Below are positions 43,534-51,526 of a DNA stretch of 64,000 bases, piece after piece (position 1 is the first letter of the stretch; each line of letters starts with the position of its first letter). The notes under the pieces were generated by a model. That model saw only the letters and a program-made list of their open reading frames with translations. It did no database searches and had not been told where the DNA came from. Position numbers and translations under genes: made by a program. This stretch comes from Collinsella sp. (GTDB lineage: Bacteria > Actinomycetota > Coriobacteriia > Coriobacteriales > Coriobacteriaceae), in the NCBI GenBank assembly GCA_018373675.1, contig JAHAGQ010000001.1, forward strand, positions 162,490 through 226,489, given 5' to 3'.

Positions 43534-43565
43534 GGCCACCACATAGGTGCCTGCCTGTGGTGGCC
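43534..43565. repeat. Short palindrome GGCCACCACA
   Basis: GGCCACCACA and TGTGGTGGCC (10 bp, perfect) with loop TAGGTGCCTGCC, a shortened relative of the CACAAAGG family. Confidence 0.65.
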
Positions 43566-43587
43566 CAATGATATGGCAGCGTAGCGA

Positions 43588-43687
43588 GCCGGTTCCAAGT
43601 GCCCCAGGTCGCCCCGAAAGAGGAGCGACGCGTACTTTGGTACGCGAGCGACGGCTTGAGGGGCGAGACGGGGTGCTTGGGGCCGGC
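43588..43687. repeat. 100-bp imperfect palindrome after moaC-mobB
   Basis: GCCGG-N2-CCAAG-N2-CCCC on the left is matched by its complement on the right; TCGCCCC pairs with GGGGCGA; the centre is a perfect CGCGTAC-TTTG-GTACGCG (43629-43646). All arms share one centre at 43637. It begins 6 bp after the stop of the leftward fusion gene, like the other large palindromes in this window. Confidence 0.75.
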
Positions 43688-43693
43688 GCAGCG

Positions 43694-45001
43694 TCAAGCC
43701 TGAAGGTGGTCTTGGATGAGGTCGCAGATGGCTCGGGCGTCGTTGATGTTGATGGCTCGGGTCGCAAAGCCGGCATCGAATGCCTGACGCGCCAGGGCCT
43801 CGTTGCAGGCAAGGGCCAGCGTGCGACCGTCGACCAGGTCGAGCGAGCTCTTGCCGCGCAGACGGTCGACACCGGAGCGCGCAACCACGATATTGTCGAA
43901 GCCCTCGGTCTTGTAGCCCTCGATGATTACCACGTCGACATCGCTGTAGCGCGACAGCAGCTCGCGCGCGGGCATCTCGTCCTCCTCGCGCGTGTCGGCG
44001 TACTCCGCCCAGCGCGTGGCGCAAATGAGACCCACGTGCTTGGATCCCGCCTGGTGATGGCGCCAGGTATCCTTGGCGGGCACGTCGATATCAAAGCCGT
44101 GATGTCCATGATGCTTGAGCGAGCCCACGCGCAGGCCACGGCGGGTAAGCTCAGCAATGACCTTCTCGACAAGTGTGGTCTTGCCCGAGTTCTGGTAACC
44201 GATAAACGCGATTGCTGGGGCGGCCGGAGTGGGAGCTGCGGGCACGGCCGGGGCGGATGCGCTCGCGGGCACGGTGCCATCAGTAGCGGCGGCCTCGGCA
44301 GCAGCAGCTTGACGTTCTGCGCGATCCCACACGCCCGAGCGTCCGCCCTCCTTGTGCAGCAGGCGCACATCGACGATCTCCATACCACGATCAACGGCCT
44401 TGCACATGTCGTAGATGGTCAGGCATGCGGCACTCGCACCGGTCAGTGCCTCCATCTCAATGCCGGTCTTGCCCGTCACACCGGCCGTGACCAGCACATG
44501 GAAGCCGACCTGTCCGTCCGGACGCGCCGGCGCCCAGCCCTCGGGCGCGTCCTCGGCCGGCATTCCTGCCGCGGCGATGGGCGCAATGTCGCACTTGCTC
44601 TTGGTAATGAGCAATGGATGGCACATGGGGATGATGTCGCTCGTGCGTTTGATGGCCATAATGCCCGCCACGCGTGCGCAGGCAAGCACGTCGCCCTTTT
44701 TGGCGCGGTCCTGCAGCACCATGGCTTGCGTCTCGGGATGCATGAGGATGGTGCCCTCGGCGATGGCGATGCGATGGGTCTCGGCCTTGTCGGACACGTC
44801 GACCATGCGAACCTCGCCCTTGGCGTCCACGTGCGTCAACTCGTCACGACGGGTGTCGCGGGCGGGCTCGGTGGCAGCGCTGGCAGACGGCTGCGCGGAC
44901 GCGTCGGCGTTACCAGCATTCGCCGCAGCCGTGGCTTTGTGGGCAGACATCGCGGCCCTGCGAGCGGCCTTGGTGGCATCGGCGTACCTGCTCTTGGCCA
45001 T
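43694..45001 (-). CDS. MoaC-MobB fusion, molybdenum cofactor synthesis
   Basis: A 435-residue bifunctional protein. The N-terminal half, after an alanine-rich ~50-residue extension, is MoaC (cyclic pyranopterin monophosphate synthase) with SDIIPMCHPLL and GKTGIEMEALTGAS, which hold the conserved active-site residues. After an Ala/Pro-rich linker (about 225-265), MobB starts: FIGYQNSGKTTLVEKVIAEL with a P-loop, then LKHHGHHGFDID and VIIEGYK. MobB is a GTP-binding accessory of Mo-dinucleotide formation. It follows moaA by 4 bp on the same strand. Start after CGGAGG. Confidence 0.92.
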   Translation of the reverse strand: MAKSRYADATKAARRAAMSAHKATAAANAGNADASAQPSASAATEPARDTRRDELTHVDAKGEVRMVDVSDKAETHRIAIAEGTILMHPETQAMVLQDRAKKGDVLACARVAGIMAIKRTSDIIPMCHPLLITKSKCDIAPIAAAGMPAEDAPEGWAPARPDGQVGFHVLVTAGVTGKTGIEMEALTGASAACLTIYDMCKAVDRGMEIVDVRLLHKEGGRSGVWDRAERQAAAAEAAATDGTVPASASAPAVPAAPTPAAPAIAFIGYQNSGKTTLVEKVIAELTRRGLRVGSLKHHGHHGFDIDVPAKDTWRHHQAGSKHVGLICATRWAEYADTREEDEMPARELLSRYSDVDVVIIEGYKTEGFDNIVVARSGVDRLRGKSSLDLVDGRTLALACNEALARQAFDAGFATRAININDARAICDLIQDHLQA

Positions 45002-45005
45002 ATGA

Positions 45006-46061
45006 TCATCCTCCGATTTGGGACATAAATCGTTGCGTGCCCTCAATTATCGCGTGTTCCTGCGGTTTGTGGGCCACGGCATCGCGCCAAATCGAAAGTA
45101 CCTGCATATCATCACCACGGCGCAGCGCCTCACGCACCGAATACTCGGCATCGCTGAACAGGCACGGACGCACGTTGCCATCGGCCGTCAGGCGCAGACG
45201 GTTGCAGTTCGCGCAAAAATGATTGGACATGGCGCTGATAAAGCCGACCGTTCCCGCCGCGCCCGGAAAGTGCCAATAGCGCGCAGGACCCGCGCCGGCA
45301 GGAGCGTCGTTGATGTCGAGCGGCTCGAGCTCGCCCAGTCCCGTCGCGGCGGCCCCGGCATTGATGCGCGCCCGCAGCTCGTCGCTCGGCACGGTGTCGC
45401 TCGCGTCCCACAGCTCGGGATTGAGTGTGGGCGCGTGAGGGTCTACGGCACAATGCGAGCTCGTGTGCTCGTCGCCGATGGGCATGTATTCGATAAAGCG
45501 CAGGTGGATGGGACGGTCGAGCGTGAGCCGCGCAAGGGACGCCACATCCTGGTTGAACCGGCGCACCACAACGCAGTTGACCTTAACGGGCTCAAAGCCC
45601 CAAGCCAGCGCCGCGTCGATACCAGCCATGGTCTGCTCGAGTCGACCCAGGCGCGTGATCCTTCCAAAGAGCGTAGGGTCGAGTGTGTCGAGCGAGATGT
45701 TAACGCGGTTAAGCCCGGCGTCTTTGAGCTGCGGCGCCAGCTTGGGCAGCAGAGCGCCATTGGTGGTAAGCGAGATGTCCTCGATCTGCGGAATCGCGCG
45801 GATGTCACGAATGAGCGGAATAATACGGCGGCTGACCAGCGGCTCGCCACCCGTCAGGCGTACGCGGCGAATGCCCTCCCCCGCCACCATGCGCACAAAG
45901 CGGGCGATTTCCTCGGCGCTGAGTAGCTCGTCGTGCGCGCGGGGCGCCACGCCATCGGCCGGCATGCAGTAAATGCAGCGGAAATTGCACTTGTCGGTAA
46001 CGGCAATGCGCAGGTAGTTGATATCGCGGCCAAAGCCGTCATGTTGCACGTGCCCGTCCAC
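45006..46061 (-). CDS. moaA: GTP 3',8-cyclase MoaA
   Basis: Radical-SAM enzyme of the first step of molybdenum cofactor synthesis. The 351-residue protein has the N-terminal cluster CNFRCIYC (Cys25, Cys29, Cys32), TGGEPL, the C-terminal second cluster FCANCNRLRLT...RPCLFS, and the C-terminal double glycine GG that completes the active site. The start is a GTG at 46059-46061 after GGGGAGGG. It is followed by the moaC-mobB fusion; moaD, moaE, mogA/moeA and molybdate uptake genes are outside the window. Confidence 0.94.
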   Translation of the reverse strand: MDGHVQHDGFGRDINYLRIAVTDKCNFRCIYCMPADGVAPRAHDELLSAEEIARFVRMVAGEGIRRVRLTGGEPLVSRRIIPLIRDIRAIPQIEDISLTTNGALLPKLAPQLKDAGLNRVNISLDTLDPTLFGRITRLGRLEQTMAGIDAALAWGFEPVKVNCVVVRRFNQDVASLARLTLDRPIHLRFIEYMPIGDEHTSSHCAVDPHAPTLNPELWDASDTVPSDELRARINAGAAATGLGELEPLDINDAPAGAGPARYWHFPGAAGTVGFISAMSNHFCANCNRLRLTADGNVRPCLFSDAEYSVREALRRGDDMQVLSIWRDAVAHKPQEHAIIEGTQRFMSQIGG

Positions 46062-46196
46062 GCAGCCCTCCCCTCACGCGGCGTTTTATTCTTCGGAAAA
46101 CATAATACCCCACGAGAGAATCATGCCGACACCCGTACGACAGGACAGGTCGCTTTGAGCAAGACCGGCTTCCCAAGCCCATCCTTAGCACAGACC

Positions 46197-46251
46197 ATCA
46201 CAACATTCGATGCTTTTCCCGTTATTGGCAAAAAACGTCGAATGTTGTGAT
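46197..46251. repeat. Palindrome of the ATCACAACATTCGA family, copy 2
   Basis: ATCACAACATTCGA and TCGAATGTTGTGAT (14 bp) around an interior nearly identical to copy 3 (GCTTTTCCCGTT.TTGGC). It lies 44 bp after the stop of the DUF559-like gene; copy 3 lies beyond the other end of that gene. Confidence 0.8.
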
Positions 46252-46294
46252 TGTTAGCCTGCCCACGGCACCCCGCGGAAGGACCAAAGCGCCC

Positions 46295-47332
46295 CTAAAG
46301 GCCGCCGTCCCAGTGCCGAATCACGAATTCTCGCAGATCGTTCTGCCGTTTCTGGAACGCTTCACTTCGGTCGCACTTGAGACCCATAGCGAGCGCGATG
46401 GCATTCATCGCCCGATGCAATTGCAGCTGGTGGGCAAACTGAGTCCCGGTGAGGACGATCATCCTAAAGCCCAGCGCGCTCAGCACGGTCATACGCTCCG
46501 CATCCGACGCGCTGCGCTGTTTATCAAGATGGTCAGAGCCGTTGTATTCAATCCCCGTACCGCTCGCAGGCGCATATACGTCGATCTCGAAATACCCGGC
46601 CTTTGCGAGATACTTGAACTCGTTGGGAACATCGACCCGATGGTTGAGCTCGATTTTGGCGTATCCCAGCCCGCCCTGGGAACGTTTTGCTACGACCATG
46701 ATTGCGGTGGCCGTCTCCATGGGCGACCGCGCGCCATCGTGCACGCGCTTGAGCACGGCGGCCGCGCGTATGGCCCCCTGACGAGATCGGTTCTCATTGC
46801 AATGGGCAATCAAGTCGGCAACGGTATACCTCTGCCCCATCTCGATATAATCGCCTGTCGACAGATGATTCAAATGGTATCGGGCGCAGATTTCGTAGCC
46901 ATATTCCAGCTGCTCGGGCTCACTCATCCACGAACCCGCTTGGACAAAGCACATGGCCTCATCAACCACCAGAAGGCCCTCTGCCACCTCGATAAGATGG
47001 CATGGAGGTACCGGCGACCCAAACACGTGGCATCTAAATCCAGCCGGCGTCGAGCGCTCAAAATCGAAGTTGACGAGCGTGTCGATATGATCGAGCTCTT
47101 CTCGTGGAATACCAAGCGAAACCAGATAGTCGGTAACGATCCCAACTGCCGTTGAAGCCCTCAGCCCCTTGGCATCGAGTCCCAATTTGGGCAGGTCCGC
47201 AGTCGGCTCTGCCTCGTTAGCAAGCGAGTCCTCATCGTATAGGCTGCTTGCTCGCGAGAGCGGCTCGGACGGACGCGCCACGTTGTGGTACAGCCAGGCA
47301 GTCTTATGGGACAGGACGATCGGCAGGTCCAT
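46295..47332 (-). CDS. DUF559-like protein (Vsr-type nuclease fold), function unknown
   Basis: A 345-residue protein. The N-terminus LPIVLSHKTAWLYHNVARP resembles the opening of actinobacterial proteins annotated as AbiEi-like/DUF559. The C-terminal third has FEIDVYAPASGTGIEYNGSD followed by RSASDAERMTVLSALGFRMI, the DxxY...E-Y pattern of the Vsr-like DUF559 domain. Whether it cuts DNA is unknown. The start follows TGGAGGG. It is bracketed by two near-identical palindromes (46197 and 47434) and is AT-richer than its neighbours, suggesting a mobile or accessory gene. Confidence 0.65.
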   Translation of the reverse strand: MDLPIVLSHKTAWLYHNVARPSEPLSRASSLYDEDSLANEAEPTADLPKLGLDAKGLRASTAVGIVTDYLVSLGIPREELDHIDTLVNFDFERSTPAGFRCHVFGSPVPPCHLIEVAEGLLVVDEAMCFVQAGSWMSEPEQLEYGYEICARYHLNHLSTGDYIEMGQRYTVADLIAHCNENRSRQGAIRAAAVLKRVHDGARSPMETATAIMVVAKRSQGGLGYAKIELNHRVDVPNEFKYLAKAGYFEIDVYAPASGTGIEYNGSDHLDKQRSASDAERMTVLSALGFRMIVLTGTQFAHQLQLHRAMNAIALAMGLKCDRSEAFQKRQNDLREFVIRHWDGGL

Positions 47333-47433
47333 GAGCCCTCCAATGGAGTCGGATAACCAACCTTATTCCCCTGCCCACGGGTCCGCACACCTTCGTGCGC
47401 AAGAAAGCGATTCCACCCGATCGAGTGGCAGAA

Positions 47434-47498
47434 AAACCATCACAACATTCGATGCTTTTCCCGTTTTTGGCAAAAAACGTCGAATGTTGTGATGGTTT
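47434..47498. repeat. Palindrome of the ATCACAACATTCGA family, copy 3
   Basis: Perfect 19-bp arms (47434-47452 and 47480-47498) starting AAACCATCACAACATTCGA; the inner CGTTTTTGGCAAAAAACG adds a second stem. Confidence 0.8.
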
Positions 47499-47547
47499 GA
47501 AGCGAGGTGAAGAGCACGAAGGGGCCAAAGCATCGTGCTCGAACGGG

Positions 47548-49446
47548 TTAATCCAACTCTTTTAAGCCATGCGCCAGTTGCCAGTACTCGCCGTGCTGGG
47601 CGAGCAGCTCTTCGTGCGTGCCGCGCTCGATGATGCGGCCGTGTTCGAGGACCATGATGGCGTCGGCGTCGCGGACGGTGGACAGACGGTGCGCGATCAT
47701 AAACGTGGTGCGCCCGCGCATGATGCGATCCATACCGCGCTCGATGAGCTTTTCGGTACGCGTGTCGATGCTCGAAGTGGCCTCGTCCAGGATGAGCACC
47801 GGCGGGTCGGCGACGGCCACGCGCGCGATGGCGAGCAGCTGGCGCTGGCCCTGCGACAGGTTGGCGCCGTCGGCCGTGACCGGCGTGTCGTACCCTCTAG
47901 GCAGGCGGCGGATAAACGAATCCGCGCAGGCGGCCTCGGCGGCGGCGCGCACTTCCTCGTCGGTCGCGTCGAGCTTGCCAAAGCGGATGTTCTGCGCAAT
48001 GGTGCCGCTAAACAGGTGCGTGTCCTGCAGCACAATGCCGAGCGATCCGCGCAGGCTGGCCTTAGCAATGTGCTTGACGTCGATGCCGTCGTACGTGATC
48101 TCGCCGTCATCGACCTCGTAGAAGCGGTTGATGAGGTTGTTGATGGTCGTCTTTCCGGCGCCTGTCGAGCCCACAAACGCGATCTTTTGCCCCGGCTTGG
48201 CAAACAGGTTGAGATCCGTGAGCACACGGGTGCCCGGTACGTAGGAAAAGTCCACGGCATGGAAGCGCACGTCGCCGGCAAGCGGAACCAAGCCGCACGT
48301 GAGCTCGGTACCGTCGGCGGCCAACGCGCGGCCCGACTCATCAACGGCAGCCACGTCATGCAAGTGCCCGTACGCGCCCACGCCCTGACCCTCGGGGATC
48401 TTCCACGCCCACGCAGCGTCGCCCGTCTGCACCAGCTCCACGCGGCCCTCGTCCACCTCGGGCTTAAGGTCCATAGCCACAAACAGGCGCTCGGCACCGG
48501 CCAACGCGTTGAGCAAGAAGTTGCCAAGCTGCGTAAACTGGTTGATGGGCATGGCCGCCTGGCGCACAAAGACCAGGTAGCTCGCGAGCGCGCCCACGTC
48601 GGCGAGCCCCTTGATGCAGAGCATGCCGCCCGCCACGGCGACGATGGCATAATTGACGTAGCCAATCACGACGGTCATGGGCACCATGGAGTTGGCATAG
48701 CTCACGGCGGCGGTGCCGGTGCGGCGAAGCTCGTCGTTGCGGCAGGTGAAGCCGGCGACATTCGCTGCCTCGCGGTTAAAGACCTTGATGACCTTTTGGC
48801 CCGAGACCATCTCCTCGACGTATCCGTCCAAGTCGCCAAGCGATGCCTGCTGGGCGGCAAAAAAGCGCTTGGAGCGGGCACCCGAGTAGCGCGCGTACAG
48901 CACAATGGCAACATCGCACGCGAGCGTGATAATCGTGAGCTGCCAGTTAAGAATGATGAGCATGGCTGTGGTGCCGATCACCTGAATGGTCGCCTGAATC
49001 ACGTTGGCAAAGCTGTTGTTGAGTGCCTCGGAGACCGTGTCGACGTCGTTGGTGAAAAAGCTCATGATGTCGCCCGAGCGCGTACTGTCAAAGTAACTGA
49101 GCGGCAGCGTCTGGATGTGCGCGAACAAGTCGCGGCGAATATCAGACACCACGCGCTGGGCCGCGCGCACCATAATCTGCGAGTAACCCAAGGCCGAGAG
49201 CACGCCCGCGGCGTAGATGACGGCCGTAAAGAGAACCTGCTTGGTAAGCAGCTCCTCCCCACCCGCGGCCAGGCCGTTGACGATGGGGCGCACCATATAG
49301 GTGCCGGCAAGACTCGCGATGGCGGCGACAGAGGCGAGCACGCCCACCGCGAGCAACGAGAACTTGGCATGCCCCATGTAGGAGAGCAAGCGGCGCACAG
49401 TGCGCTTGAGGTCGGCCGGGCGTGCTTGGGCTGCGGTCTTAGGCAT
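47548..49446 (-). CDS. ABC exporter half with consensus ATPase site
   Basis: A 632-residue fused permease/ATPase. Six membrane helices (about 25-320), then a nucleotide-binding domain with Walker A AFVGSTGAGKTT, signature LSQGQRQLLAIARVA, Walker B VLILDEATSSID and H-loop IAHRLST, all catalytically intact. Between the membrane and ATPase domains is an unusual ~60-residue linker (about 355-420). With the preceding degenerate half it forms a TM287/288- or BmrCD-like heterodimeric drug-type exporter. The start follows AAGGGGGTG and overlaps the upstream gene by 8 bases. Confidence 0.9.
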   Translation of the reverse strand: MPKTAAQARPADLKRTVRRLLSYMGHAKFSLLAVGVLASVAAIASLAGTYMVRPIVNGLAAGGEELLTKQVLFTAVIYAAGVLSALGYSQIMVRAAQRVVSDIRRDLFAHIQTLPLSYFDSTRSGDIMSFFTNDVDTVSEALNNSFANVIQATIQVIGTTAMLIILNWQLTIITLACDVAIVLYARYSGARSKRFFAAQQASLGDLDGYVEEMVSGQKVIKVFNREAANVAGFTCRNDELRRTGTAAVSYANSMVPMTVVIGYVNYAIVAVAGGMLCIKGLADVGALASYLVFVRQAAMPINQFTQLGNFLLNALAGAERLFVAMDLKPEVDEGRVELVQTGDAAWAWKIPEGQGVGAYGHLHDVAAVDESGRALAADGTELTCGLVPLAGDVRFHAVDFSYVPGTRVLTDLNLFAKPGQKIAFVGSTGAGKTTINNLINRFYEVDDGEITYDGIDVKHIAKASLRGSLGIVLQDTHLFSGTIAQNIRFGKLDATDEEVRAAAEAACADSFIRRLPRGYDTPVTADGANLSQGQRQLLAIARVAVADPPVLILDEATSSIDTRTEKLIERGMDRIMRGRTTFMIAHRLSTVRDADAIMVLEHGRIIERGTHEELLAQHGEYWQLAHGLKELD

Positions 49447-51268
49447 GACGCTCACCCCCTTCCAAGGGCGATCCGCATGCGACGGAGGAAAACGGATCAT
49501 TCGCGCAACCATCGTCGCTGCCGTCGCCGGCGTCCGCGTTCCTCGCAAACTCCATCTGCGAGGCATAAATCTCCTGGTATATGTTGTCGCCCGCTAGCAG
49601 TTCCTCGTGCGTGCCCACGCCGTGGACACGACCGTCGTCCAATACCACAATGCGATCGGCATCCATGACACTCGCGATGCGCTGGGCGATGATGAGCACG
49701 GTCGTATCGGAAATCCGGGCGATGTGCTCGCGAATCTTAGCGTCGGTCGCCATATCGACCGCGCTGGTGGAGTCATCAAAAATGAGCACGCGCGGATGCT
49801 TGAGCAGCGTGCGCGCGATGCACAGGCGTTGCTTCTGGCCACCCGAGACACCGGCGCCGCCTTGGCCCAACTCGCCGTCCAGCCCGCCGATGCGATCAAG
49901 GAACTCGTCCACGCACGCCGCGCGGCAAGCCGCGAGGAGCTCATCGTCCGACGCCTGCGGATTGCCCCACTGCAGGTTCTCGCGCACGGTACCCGTAAAC
50001 AGCACATTCTTTTGCAGCACAATGCCCACAGCGTCGCGCAAGGCGGCGAGGTCGTAGTCGCGCACGTCGTGTCCGCCCACAAGCACGGCGCCTTCGGTAG
50101 CGTCGTACAGGCGCGCAATCAGCTGCACAAGTGAGCTCTTGCCCGAGCCCGTGCCGCCGAGGATGCCCACCGTCGAGCCGCTCTCGATGCGAAGGTCGAT
50201 ATGCTCGAGCACATCCTCGGCTGCATCCGCGCGGTATTTAAAGGAAACGTCGCGAAACTCGATACTGCCGTCCGCTGGCGCCGCAATCGCGAGGTCTCCC
50301 GCGGGGTTGGCGATAAAGGGCTCCTCATCGAGCACCTCGGCGATACGGCCCACACTCGTAAGAGCGCGCGTGAGCAGCAAAAACACGTTGGAAATCATCA
50401 TGAGCGAATTCATGATCAGCAGCACGTAGCTCATAAAGCCCGTGAGCGAGCCCACGCCCAGCTTGCCGGCGAGAATCATGCGGCCGCCAATCCACAGGAT
50501 GGAGAGCGCAGCCACGTACATCGACAGCTGAAACACCGGCAGGTTGAGCACCGCGCTGCCAAAGGTCTTTGTCGCAGTGCGCGCGAGCTCGGTATTGACG
50601 GTGTCGAACTTGGCCTCCTCGTGCTCGGTACGAACGTAGGCCTTGACGGCACGCACGGCGGTGAGGTCTTCCTGTACCACGCCGTTGAGGTGGTCCATCG
50701 AGGTCTGGAGTTGGCGGTAGAGCGGGCTCACGCGATAGGTGATGACGCCCAGCACGATTGCCAGCACGGGCAAGATGATCGCAAAGACGGTGGCGAGCGG
50801 GCGCGACAGCATCAGCGCGTAGATAAGGCCGACGATAAGCGTAACCGGGCCGCGCACCATAGGGCGAAAGCCGTTGCCCACAGCATTTTGGATAACGGTG
50901 ATGTCCATGGTCATGCGGGTGACGAGCGAGCTGGCGTCGTAGTTGTCCAGGTTACCAAAAGCGAGCGTCTGAATCTTTTTGTACTCGGCCTCGCGCAGGT
51001 TAGCGCCTAGGCCCGAGGCAACGCGGGCGGACGTGCGGGCATAACCCAAGCCCAGTACCAGCGAAAGCGCAGCGCACACCAACATGTACGCGCCCTGCAG
51101 CAGCATGTAGTTGATATCACCCGCAGGCACGCCCACATCGATGATGTTGGCCATGATGACCGGGATAAACAGTTCGAGCACCGTCTCGACCGACACAAAG
51201 AACACGCCGAGGATGGCATCGCGACGGTATGCCCCTAGATAGGAAAACAGTATTTTGAGATTGCGCAC
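49439..51268 (-). CDS. ABC exporter half with degenerate ATPase site
   Basis: A 609-residue partner of the following gene. Six helices, then ILGGTGSGKSS (Walker A), VSGGQKQRLCIARTLL (signature), and VLIFDDSTSAVD, where the catalytic Glu after Walker B is Asp; the H-loop His is Gln in IAQRIAS. These substitutions are the known mark of the non-hydrolysing half of heterodimeric exporters. The C-terminal ~30 residues form an acidic, glycine/serine-rich tail. First gene of the pair, divergent from a MATE pump, so this intergenic region controls two efflux systems. Confidence 0.9.
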   Translation of the reverse strand: MRNLKILFSYLGAYRRDAILGVFFVSVETVLELFIPVIMANIIDVGVPAGDINYMLLQGAYMLVCAALSLVLGLGYARTSARVASGLGANLREAEYKKIQTLAFGNLDNYDASSLVTRMTMDITVIQNAVGNGFRPMVRGPVTLIVGLIYALMLSRPLATVFAIILPVLAIVLGVITYRVSPLYRQLQTSMDHLNGVVQEDLTAVRAVKAYVRTEHEEAKFDTVNTELARTATKTFGSAVLNLPVFQLSMYVAALSILWIGGRMILAGKLGVGSLTGFMSYVLLIMNSLMMISNVFLLLTRALTSVGRIAEVLDEEPFIANPAGDLAIAAPADGSIEFRDVSFKYRADAAEDVLEHIDLRIESGSTVGILGGTGSGKSSLVQLIARLYDATEGAVLVGGHDVRDYDLAALRDAVGIVLQKNVLFTGTVRENLQWGNPQASDDELLAACRAACVDEFLDRIGGLDGELGQGGAGVSGGQKQRLCIARTLLKHPRVLIFDDSTSAVDMATDAKIREHIARISDTTVLIIAQRIASVMDADRIVVLDDGRVHGVGTHEELLAGDNIYQEIYASQMEFARNADAGDGSDDGCANDPFSSVACGSPLEGGERHA

Positions 51269-51455
51269 GCAGGTTCAACCCCCATCAAACGTTGTTCGCA
51301 AACGCACGTATTATTGCGCGCCGAATAATGGTGTCAAGTATTCCGAAATCGTTTTCTGCAAGGTTAGCGCCGGCGGCGAGTTCTCGTGATGTGTGTCCAT
51401 ATTCACTCGGAATAATGGTGCGCGAGACTTTTTCGCTTCGGCGTCAACACAAACC

Positions 51456-51486
51456 TTGACCCTACAATCGTTGTAGGGTTTTCACT
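51456..51486 (+). promoter_or_regulatory. MerR-type promoter of the MATE gene
   Basis: A TTGACC -35 box is followed by the dyad ACCCTACAA-TCG-TTGTAGGGT (51459-51479), which fills a 19-bp spacer before a weak -10 (TTCACT). Long 19-bp spacers with a dyad starting in the -35 box are the hallmark of MerR-family activation. The start codon is 41 bp downstream. No merR gene is visible in the window. Confidence 0.6.
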
Positions 51487-51526
51487 ACACTGGTACGTAA
51501 ACGAACCCAGCCAGAAAGCCCCGCCC

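Noticed and set aside
47569..49668. Long plus-strand open frame of about 700 codons over the ABC exporter gene
   Set aside because: Antisense shadow of a clear ABC half-transporter; no recognisable domains, composition typical of shadow frames.
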